From an uncultured bacterium (GTDB lineage: Bacteria > Cyanobacteriota > Vampirovibrionia > Gastranaerophilales > Gastranaerophilaceae): 64,000 nucleotides of DNA. Location: NCBI GenBank assembly GCA_905216055.1, contig CAJMSH010000004.1:62001-126000 (forward strand), read 5' to 3'. The translations under genes were made by a program, and so were the position numbers. The notes under the pieces are model-generated. The model did not search any database. It was not told the DNA's origin and was given only the letters and a program-made list of their open reading frames with translations. Shown piece by piece: positions 34,160 through 40,974 of this stretch. The first letter of the stretch is position 1, and each line of letters opens with the position of its first letter.

Positions 34160-35488
34160 TTATTTACCTCTTTCTGCTGTAAGCTTTAAAAGTGCTGTAT
34201 AGGAAGGCAAAATTGTTGTTTTACCTGCTGTTGTAGCTTTATTTATTGCTTTTTTTATGTTTGGTTCTACTATAATTTTTTCTTGCGGAATTCCTGCATA
34301 TTTGAGTCTTACTGCCATATCATTTGCTCTTGTTCCTGATGTTATAACAAGTTTTTCCGCATTTTTCAATTGTTCAAAATCACTGTCCCATAGCCAAGAA
34401 ATATCTCGTCCGTCTGCGTAATTGTCATTAATTGCAATTACTATATTTGATTGTAAATCAACTGTTTTGAGAACTTCACTTGCACCTGTCGGATTTTTGA
34501 TTAATTGAATTATTGCAGGATTGCCGTTAATTGTACATTTTTCTGTTCGTCCAAAGATTGCTTTGTAGGTTTCAAGCGCTTTTTGAATTTCCTGTTGGTT
34601 TAAACCAACCTCAAATCCAAATGCAATAGCTGCAAGAGAATTGTATGCATTATAAAGACCTGTCAAATTTATTTTAAATTCAAACGGAATCCCTTTGTGT
34701 TCTACTGTAATTTTTGAATAATCATCATAAATTTCAACATTTGCGGGGTAATTGCATTGAGGACGTTTATAACCGCATTTTGGACAATAGTAGTGCCCTT
34801 GTTGTGCAAAGAATTGTTTTGTATATTTAAGTTCTTCGTTGCAAGAGCAATTAAATACCTCTGACGGGGCATTTGATTTGTGCTCATAAGTGCAATGATA
34901 TTCAACGTTTTCAAATCCGTAATAGACAGCGTATTTTGTTCTGTTAAATGTTGCAACTATCGGATCATCGGCGTTCAAAATAAGCTTTAAATCAGGATTT
35001 TTGTCAATTGCATTTTTTATAAATCCTGCAGTAGTGTTTAATTCTCCGTATCTGTCAAGTTGGTCACGGAAAAGGTTTGTAACTACAAGGTAATCTGATT
35101 TTAAATAATCGTATAACTTTGTTAGATATGCTTCATCAGATTCAATTACGGCATAATCAAAATTTTTAAACGGTTCAATTTCAAGCGCAAAAACATTCGC
35201 AACTCCTGTGAGCATATTTGCACCTTTGAGGTTATGAATAACTTTTTGGTTTGCAACTTCAAGAATGTGTGCGATAAGCCCTGAAGTTGTTGATTTGCCG
35301 TTAGTTCCGGTAATTGTAACTATTTGTTTCTTTACATATTTGGAGCAATATTTTAAAAAGTCAGGGCAAATCTTTAGTGCAAGCATTCCTGCAAATGATG
35401 TGCCAGATGATTTGCTTAATAGTTTAATTGCAAGATATGCGCTTTTTGCTGTTATTAATGCCGGATAGAATTTTAGTTTCCCTATCAT
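34160..35488 (-). CDS. murT: MurT-type Mur ligase (lipid II isoglutaminyl synthase subunit)
   Basis: The protein has 442 residues: a Mur ligase central domain with the P-loop TITGTNGKSTTSG (about 57-69), an inserted four-Cys ribbon (CSCNEE...CPKCG, about 214-238) and a C-terminal DUF1727 domain with the conserved NDNYADGRDISWLWD segment. In Gram-positive bacteria MurT with GatD amidates the Glu of lipid II. GatD is usually adjacent; here pdxJ follows instead and no GatD is in the window. Confidence 0.85.
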   Translation of the reverse strand: MIGKLKFYPALITAKSAYLAIKLLSKSSGTSFAGMLALKICPDFLKYCSKYVKKQIVTITGTNGKSTTSGLIAHILEVANQKVIHNLKGANMLTGVANVFALEIEPFKNFDYAVIESDEAYLTKLYDYLKSDYLVVTNLFRDQLDRYGELNTTAGFIKNAIDKNPDLKLILNADDPIVATFNRTKYAVYYGFENVEYHCTYEHKSNAPSEVFNCSCNEELKYTKQFFAQQGHYYCPKCGYKRPQCNYPANVEIYDDYSKITVEHKGIPFEFKINLTGLYNAYNSLAAIAFGFEVGLNQQEIQKALETYKAIFGRTEKCTINGNPAIIQLIKNPTGASEVLKTVDLQSNIVIAINDNYADGRDISWLWDSDFEQLKNAEKLVITSGTRANDMAVRLKYAGIPQEKIIVEPNIKKAINKATTAGKTTILPSYTALLKLTAERGK

Positions 35489-35576
35489 AAATAGTCCTTT
35501 AGACGTATTCTCATTCCCTTAATATTATTCTATACTTCTCTATTATAATAATACAAAAGTAAGAAATAATAAAAAA

Positions 35577-35936
35577 ATGTATTTATTTGTTGCAATAATT
35601 TTTATAGCAGAATTGATAATTGCTATTACGGTAATCAATTATATCGTAAAGGCAGATAGAGCTGTTCTCAAATATAATGAATGTGTAAAAGTATTAAACC
35701 CTTTGGTATTGACTTGTATGCAATATGCAAGGTGTTTGGTTTCCAGTTTTAATAAATCATTTGAAAAATTCATAGTGTTTATAAAGAAAAAACAGGAGCA
35801 GGTAGTATATAAGACTATAATCGTTATAGCTATATATGCTTTTTTATTTTTATTTAAGATGAAAGCCGATAAAGCATCAAAAATTTACAGGTTGGTCGGC
35901 GCAATCAGAGATGTAGTGGTTGATTTCGCCGTTTGA
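35577..35936 (+). CDS. Small two-helix membrane protein
   Basis: The protein has 119 residues with an N-terminal membrane segment (about 2-24), a basic central helix and a second membrane segment (about 80-94). No recognised domain. It begins a plus-strand cluster of small membrane proteins (YtxH, DUF948, YtxH). No strong ribosome site is visible just upstream, so the start is uncertain. Confidence 0.55.
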   Translation: MYLFVAIIFIAELIIAITVINYIVKADRAVLKYNECVKVLNPLVLTCMQYARCLVSSFNKSFEKFIVFIKKKQEQVVYKTIIVIAIYAFLFLFKMKADKASKIYRLVGAIRDVVVDFAV

Positions 35937-35937
35937 C

Positions 35938-35966
35938 TTGTAATAATCTGAAAAATATGTTAAGAT
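35938..35966 (+). promoter_or_regulatory. Promoter of YtxH/DUF948 cluster
   Basis: TTGTAA and TAAGAT are 17 bases apart, about 26 bases upstream of the first YtxH gene. Confidence 0.4.
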
Positions 35967-35991
35967 TATATATGAAAGATGAGGTTATGTT

Positions 35992-36309
35992 ATGAGTAAA
36001 AACAAATCATTAATGTTCGGAATGGGTTTGCTTGCAGGCGTTGTCGGCGGACTTATTGCAGGTGTTTTATACGCCCCGAAATCAGGCGAAGAATCAAGAC
36101 GCAAGATTAAAGATGCAGCTTGCGAATTGTATGAAAAAAATTCTCCGGCAATTAAGGAAGCTAAAAAACAAGCCCTTGAAAATATTGATCTTATGAAATA
36201 TAAGCTGGAAAGGCAATTTAGAAAATTTAATAATATGATAAAATCAAAGAAACTTCTTAAAGCAAAAGAGCTTGAAGAAATGGATGATGAATATAACTAT
36301 GAAAATTAG
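35992..36309 (+). CDS. YtxH-domain protein
   Basis: The protein has 105 residues. A glycine-rich membrane segment (MGLLAGVVGGLIAGVLYAP) is directly followed by KSGEESRRKI, the YtxH hallmark, and then by a charged amphipathic helix. Members are stress- or envelope-associated in Bacillus and in cyanobacteria. It starts after GATGAGGT. It is the first of two YtxH genes flanking a DUF948 gene. Confidence 0.85.
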   Translation: MSKNKSLMFGMGLLAGVVGGLIAGVLYAPKSGEESRRKIKDAACELYEKNSPAIKEAKKQALENIDLMKYKLERQFRKFNNMIKSKKLLKAKELEEMDDEYNYEN

Positions 36310-36363
36310 TTATTAATATCAAAATTGTTATAACTTATTTAGTCAGTTAAAGGAAAATTAAAA

Positions 36364-36720
36364 ATGGAAATGTCTCAAATCGCGTTAAATCAAGGCTTAA
36401 CTTTTTTAGCTTGGGCAACAGGGGTTGTCTTTATAGTTGTTGCAGGTTTTTTGGTTAAACTATTGATTGACCTTTCAGCTCTTGCAAAGAACTTGAAAGA
36501 AACATCTAACATTGTTAATACAGAATTGAAACCGACACTTAAAGAATTAAATCAAACTTTGAGTTCAATTAATGAAATTGTAAAAAATACGGATAAGGGA
36601 GTCGGAGATTTCAAATCTGCAGTAGGTAATTTTATAGATAAGACTAAAATTGTCTCAGGAACTTTGTTTGGCGGATTGATTAAAGGTTTTACAACTGCCT
36701 ATAAGATGTTTAGAAAATAG
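36364..36720 (+). CDS. DUF948-domain membrane protein
   Basis: The protein has 118 residues: one N-terminal membrane segment (about 12-33) and a long helical region (LKPTLKELNQTLSSINEIV) typical of DUF948, which commonly partners with YtxH proteins in conserved clusters. The function is unknown, perhaps a membrane-associated scaffold. It is placed between two YtxH genes. Confidence 0.8.
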   Translation: MEMSQIALNQGLTFLAWATGVVFIVVAGFLVKLLIDLSALAKNLKETSNIVNTELKPTLKELNQTLSSINEIVKNTDKGVGDFKSAVGNFIDKTKIVSGTLFGGLIKGFTTAYKMFRK

Positions 36721-36791
36721 CCATTTCCGGTGATTATTTATAAAATCACAATTGTTAAAATGTATAAGAAACAGTAAAGGAGATATAAATT

Positions 36792-37064
36792 ATGTCAGCA
36801 ACTAAATTTTTAGCAGGTTTCATAGTTGGCGGTGCAATTGGCGCTATTGCAGGTGTTTTACTAGCACCAAAATCAGGTGAAGAAACTCGAGCAATGTTAG
36901 CAGATGGCGCTAAAGAGGCAATGAAAAGAGCCGATGAAACAGTTAAAGAAATTCAATCAAAAGCTGATGATGTTGTTTCTGATATGCAAAGAAAAGGTGA
37001 TGAAATTAAAGAAAAACTTCAAAACCTTATTAATCAGCAAAAAGAAGCAAAACAAGAAGCTTAA
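36792..37064 (+). CDS. YtxH-domain protein
   Basis: The protein has 90 residues with the glycine-rich membrane segment (FLAGFIVGGAIGAIAGVLLAP), then KSGEETRAML and an amphipathic helix rich in Lys, Asp and Glu. It is clearly a paralogue of the protein encoded at 36.0 kb. An AAGGAGAT ribosome site precedes it and a strong terminator follows. Confidence 0.87.
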   Translation: MSATKFLAGFIVGGAIGAIAGVLLAPKSGEETRAMLADGAKEAMKRADETVKEIQSKADDVVSDMQRKGDEIKEKLQNLINQQKEAKQEA

Positions 37065-37077
37065 GATGTCAGTTTAA

Positions 37078-37115
37078 ATAAAAAAATACCCGATTTAATT
37101 ATCGGGTATTTTTTT
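37078..37115. terminator. Bidirectional terminator
   Basis: AAAATACCCGAT pairs with ATCGGGTATTTT around a 6-base loop, flanked by A and T runs, between the YtxH gene and the convergent LapA-like gene. Confidence 0.9.
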
Positions 37116-37491
37116 ATTGGTTGTCGTTATTGTTATTTTTTAGTGCATCGTCAAGAGCTTTTTCTAATACTGTAATTTTATTTTCTAATACCTGAATTTT
37201 TGCTTCTGCTGATGTATTTGAGATAGAACCTTTTTCAAGTTCTCTTTTATATGCTTTAAATTTTTCTTTTAAAGATGTATAAATCGGTGCAAAGAAAAAT
37301 ATGGCAGAAAGTTCTCCGAGTATAAATATTATAAGAGTATAGAGAGCCATATTGAGGGTTAGTGTTTGCGGGGTGATATTTAAAATTTGGGCAATTTTGC
37401 TGCTCAAAATTGTTACACCTGCAGTGTCTTGATAATTCATTACAATTAAAAATACCAGAATTAATGTTGAAATTATTGATATAATTTGCAT
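37114..37491 (-). CDS. LapA-like (DUF1049) membrane protein
   Basis: The protein has 125 residues with two membrane segments (about 3-20 and 48-70) and a C-terminal coiled coil (KIQVLENKITVLEKALDDALK). The layout matches the LapA/YciS family, which in E. coli works with LapB to control lipopolysaccharide synthesis by LpxC degradation. A LapB partner is not seen here. The C-terminus is Asn-rich. Confidence 0.65.
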   Translation of the reverse strand: MQIISIISTLILVFLIVMNYQDTAGVTILSSKIAQILNITPQTLTLNMALYTLIIFILGELSAIFFFAPIYTSLKEKFKAYKRELEKGSISNTSAEAKIQVLENKITVLEKALDDALKNNNNDNQ

Positions 37492-37520
37492 TTTTTTATC
37501 CTCTTAATTTTATTAAATTG

Positions 37521-38429
37521 TTATTTATTTGCCCTTAAGAATTTTAATACTTTGGATATTTTTTCATCAGGCTCAATTTCGAGTTCTATTATCTCATCTT
37601 TAAATGGTTTTGTAAACCTCAAAAAGTATGACTGTAAAACTTGCTCATCTGTTTTTACTTTTCCTTGTCCGGCGCCGTATAAAGTGTCATTATACACAGG
37701 GTGGTTAATACTTTTCATGTGGACTCTTATTTGATGAGTTCTGCCTGTGATTAGAGTTAATTCAACATAGGTTGCATCTTTAAATCTCTCAAGTACTTTA
37801 ACAATAGTTTTGCTCGGTTTGCCATCTTCTCTTATCATCATTTTGTGCGGTTGATTTGGGTTTCTGCCTATTGGTGAATTTATTTCAAATTCATCTTCGT
37901 TAATAACCCCTTTGACAATCGCACGGTATTTTTTTGTAATTGTATGATTTTTAATTTGATTTGCAAGAAATTCGTGAGCTTTATTATTTTTTGCAACCAT
38001 TAAAAGTCCTGATGTGTTTCTGTCAAGCCTGTGCAAAATTCCGCGTCTGAATTCTCCGTTTATATCAGATAAATTGTCGCCATATTTGTATAATAGGGCG
38101 TTAACAAGAGTGTTTTCTCTTTCAATTGATGTCGGATGTGTAAGCATTCCGGAAGGTTTGTTTACAACAAGCATATTTTCATCTTCCCAAACAATTTCAA
38201 GCGGAATATTTTGGGGCTCAATTTTTATAATTTCTGTTTCAGGGATTTCAAAATCGATTTTGTCATTTTCTTTTAGAGAATATGATGATTTTTTTAGAGT
38301 ATCATTGACTTTAACTGCTCCTGATTTTATCAGATTTTGGATTTTAGAACGCGATAAATCAGGTGTCATTTCTGACAAGTAGCTGTCTAATCTTTTGTTT
38401 TCATCATTTTCATCTATAAAAATAATCAT
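37521..38429 (-). CDS. RluA/RluD-family 23S rRNA pseudouridine synthase
   Basis: The protein has 302 residues: an S4 RNA-binding domain (about 14-75) and a catalytic domain with HRLDRNTSGLLMVAKN, whose Asp is the catalytic residue. It isomerises uridine in 23S rRNA; which position cannot be told from this. Its ATG overlaps the lspA stop by 4 bases, the common lspA-rlu pairing. Confidence 0.92.
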   Translation of the reverse strand: MIIFIDENDENKRLDSYLSEMTPDLSRSKIQNLIKSGAVKVNDTLKKSSYSLKENDKIDFEIPETEIIKIEPQNIPLEIVWEDENMLVVNKPSGMLTHPTSIERENTLVNALLYKYGDNLSDINGEFRRGILHRLDRNTSGLLMVAKNNKAHEFLANQIKNHTITKKYRAIVKGVINEDEFEINSPIGRNPNQPHKMMIREDGKPSKTIVKVLERFKDATYVELTLITGRTHQIRVHMKSINHPVYNDTLYGAGQGKVKTDEQVLQSYFLRFTKPFKDEIIELEIEPDEKISKVLKFLRANK

Positions 38430-38887
38430 TTTGTCTTTTTAATAAGTATTAGAATTATTAGTGCTATAACCCCGATGTTTATGAATATATCTGAAATATT
38501 AAAAACAGGGAAGTTTATAAAATTCAATTGAAAATAATCTCTTACATAGCCGTAAATAATTCTTTCATGAAGATTACCTGCAATACCTGCTGATAAAAGT
38601 GCGATAAAAAAGCAGGCTTTTAATGATATTGCTTTCAGATGCTTGATTACATACAGAGCAAGAAGTACAAGAGCAATCATTGAAAGGATTATAAGAAGTT
38701 CTCTTGAATTGTTGAGAATACTGAAGGCTGCTCCTGTATTTTTTGTATAGTTTAAATAGAATAATGCATTTGAATATTTTAAACCTTTTGACAAATTTTC
38801 AACTACAATGTTTGAAAGATACAAATCCGTAAAAACAAAAAATACATAACAAACTACGAAATAAATGAATTTACTTGCTTTTTTCAT
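38426..38887 (-). CDS. lspA: Lipoprotein signal peptidase II
   Basis: The protein has 153 residues with four membrane segments. It cleaves prolipoproteins before the lipidated Cys in the inner membrane. The conserved NTGAAFS segment, the GYVRDYF segment and FNISDIFI keep the two catalytic Asp residues. In the GNLHERI segment the usual GNLIDR is altered, but this is not catalytic. It is coupled with the pseudouridine synthase gene. Confidence 0.93.
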   Translation of the reverse strand: MKKASKFIYFVVCYVFFVFTDLYLSNIVVENLSKGLKYSNALFYLNYTKNTGAAFSILNNSRELLIILSMIALVLLALYVIKHLKAISLKACFFIALLSAGIAGNLHERIIYGYVRDYFQLNFINFPVFNISDIFINIGVIALIILILIKKTK

Positions 38888-38901
38888 GATTCAAGATTCT
38901 C

Positions 38902-39822
38902 CTACTTTGCTGTATCCTTTTCAGATTTTGTATCGAGTTTTATATATTTGTTTTCAGGAATAATGTTAACTCTTGTCATAATAAATGCAAGTCCACCCAT
39001 ATAAACGCGGATTTGATCATCTGTATAATTTTCTGCTCTCGTAATTCCGATTGATGCAACAGCATACTCATTTACGTTATCTTTGTTTGATTTAAATACT
39101 CGTTCTAATATGTTATCATCAGGCATTTTTCTAAATGCATCATCTGATTTTGATTGCGGATAAACAATATTTTCTTTATTTATAGATGCAATTACAACGC
39201 TGTCTTTTGGTGCATCTACTTTTAAAGTTGCAGTATATTCCTTGTCTGCTCCGATTTGTTTTGGTGCATTAAGTTGAATATCTGTGTATCTGGCATCACC
39301 AAATTTTAGAGTTGAAGTTTCTTCAATAATTTTTTCGGAATTAATAAGCCATTTAGTTCCGCGTTTCTCGAGATAATAAACGCATTGAGAAGTGGAATAA
39401 AGTTCTCCGATTGCTGTTAATTCTCCGATTTCTTCTTTAGATGTTGCAACTGCAATTTCATTTACAAACACTGTTGCGTAATTGTCTGTGAATTCGATAT
39501 TTTTAATTTCAGTTATATAAGAAATATCAGGATAAGTTTCCCAAGTTTCTTCGATAAGCTTGAAATAAATGTCTTTATTAAAGCCGTCAGAATTGACAAA
39601 ATCATCTGCATAAAGATTTGACAAGCCTTTTGCATCATATTTGTTCGCAAATACATTTTGCTGCTCAATAACATTTTTAATATCATTGAGAGTAGATTTG
39701 TAAACTCTATTTTGTTCAATTTTTGCTTTTTGAGTAGCAAAAAATCCCGCAGCATTTGACGGTTGTTGCGTTGCAGCACAAAATAATAAAGCCGAAATTA
39801 ATAAAACGGATAACTTTTTCAT
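38902..39822 (-). CDS. Secreted NTF2-like protein of unknown function
   Basis: The protein has 306 residues with a signal peptide (about 1-24, ending SNA). Residues about 45-165 resemble an NTF2/SnoaL-type fold (an LSNLYADDFVNSDGF segment and alternating strands), followed by an additional beta-rich domain of about 130 residues. It lies directly upstream of lspA on the same strand. It may be a periplasmic binding protein; the ligand is unknown. Confidence 0.6.
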   Translation of the reverse strand: MKKLSVLLISALLFCAATQQPSNAAGFFATQKAKIEQNRVYKSTLNDIKNVIEQQNVFANKYDAKGLSNLYADDFVNSDGFNKDIYFKLIEETWETYPDISYITEIKNIEFTDNYATVFVNEIAVATSKEEIGELTAIGELYSTSQCVYYLEKRGTKWLINSEKIIEETSTLKFGDARYTDIQLNAPKQIGADKEYTATLKVDAPKDSVVIASINKENIVYPQSKSDDAFRKMPDDNILERVFKSNKDNVNEYAVASIGITRAENYTDDQIRVYMGGLAFIMTRVNIIPENKYIKLDTKSEKDTAK

Positions 39823-39911
39823 AATTTTTATTATACTTTAAAAATCAAATATTGTAAAATAATAATTTTCGGGAGTTATATATAATTTTACACTAAATAT
39901 AATGTAAAACG

Positions 39912-39947
39912 TCATGCTGAACTTGTTTCAGCATCTCTCAATAGTTA
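39912..39947. repeat. Palindromic intergenic repeat unit (TGCTGAA-type)
   Basis: TGCTGAA and TTCAGCA form an inverted repeat around CTTG. This sequence type, often mistaken for protein ending HAELVSAS, is scattered between genes in many bacterial genomes. One copy is seen here, between a secreted protein gene and the second prepilin gene. A fuller element may extend over the following 30 bases. Confidence 0.5.
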
Positions 39948-39966
39948 GCTCCTGCGATATGACTCC

Positions 39967-40743
39967 CTAATTTTCAATCATAATTTGATTCCACGGGTAG
40001 TCTTTTTTTATTTCCCAGCCGTCTACTTGAATGAGTCTTGTGCAGTTATGCCGACGCCCTGCAGAGCTTACAGAGGGATCATCATAATTCCCGTATTTGC
40101 ATGATTCTAATAATTCTTCTCTTGTTTTGTTTTCTGAACTGGGATTTGATGTTATAAATTTACCATTGCTAATCCCGAAAAGAAAACCTGTTTTTCCGTT
40201 AAAGTTTCCTTCTGTGAAATTTGAATTCTTAGCTCCTGTACAATATTTGTAATCTACGCAGTAAAATATATGCATTAGATTTGTATCTGATACGTATGTG
40301 TCAAATCCTGAACCGTCATTAAATGCTACCGTAAACGCCGTATTACTACTTTTTTGTGATACCGTTTGTATATATTGACCTATGGTTTCATTAAACCATT
40401 TTTGAGTATTTGCTCCGTTTCTTATCATATCGGAGCTGAATCTAATATCTTCTGGGACAAGCCCTTCATCTTGCTGCCATCTTAAAACGGCCTGACTCAT
40501 AATAGAGTAAAATCTTTCAAGTTTTACTGCTGTTTGTTTTTTCTGGTAATTTTGAATTAATGAGGGCATCGTCATTGCGGCAACAACACCGATGATGCCT
40601 AAAGTTATTAAAACTTCGGCAAGAGTAAAAGCATAAATTTTAAAGGCTGCATTATGTCTTCTATTCCCATTGGAATTTCTGATTAACTTCCTGAAAACCT
40701 GTGTTATACCTAAATCCTGTCGGGGGGGGGCAACTGAAAGCAT
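39967..40743 (-). CDS. Prepilin-type protein with C9 tract near the start (phase-variable candidate)
   Basis: The continuous frame encodes 258 residues with a prepilin leader (YAFTLAEVLITLG, cleavage after Ala), a hydrophobic helix to about residue 62, and a Cys-containing globular domain. Nine consecutive C residues lie four codons after this ATG, but the best ribosome site (AGGAGG) is 7 bases upstream of another ATG at 40756 in a different frame. Reading from that ATG joins the prepilin only if the tract has 8 or 11 C. Translation may thus switch with tract length. Confidence 0.78.
   Translation of the reverse strand: MLSVAPPRQDLGITQVFRKLIRNSNGNRRHNAAFKIYAFTLAEVLITLGIIGVVAAMTMPSLIQNYQKKQTAVKLERFYSIMSQAVLRWQQDEGLVPEDIRFSSDMIRNGANTQKWFNETIGQYIQTVSQKSSNTAFTVAFNDGSGFDTYVSDTNLMHIFYCVDYKYCTGAKNSNFTEGNFNGKTGFLFGISNGKFITSNPSSENKTREELLESCKYGNYDDPSVSSAGRRHNCTRLIQVDGWEIKKDYPWNQIMIEN
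40722..40730 (-). repeat. Poly-C tract inside prepilin gene
   Basis: Nine consecutive G residues on the plus strand, C in the coding sense, between the start codons and the prepilin leader. It sits in a position comparable to the G10 tract of the prepilin gene at 24.4 kb. Confidence 0.8.
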
Positions 40744-40974
40744 CTCTATAAAACATTTTTCATCCTCCTAAATTAAATATCCGTATTTATTATTTACGAT
40801 TTTTCGTTATTTGTCAATATTCTTGATTTGATTATATTTTTTATTCATGCTAACATCTTGGTGGACAGAAAAGAATACGGGAGTGTTTGTTTAAATAATT
40901 AATAACCCCTGAATTTTCATAAAAAAACGAAGAGACTATATATAAGATGCAAAATCATCAAAGAGGATAAAAAA

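Noticed and set aside
40764..40974. T-box or other amino-acid leader in front of leuS
   Set aside because: No specifier-loop-like structure or terminator/antiterminator pair could be found.
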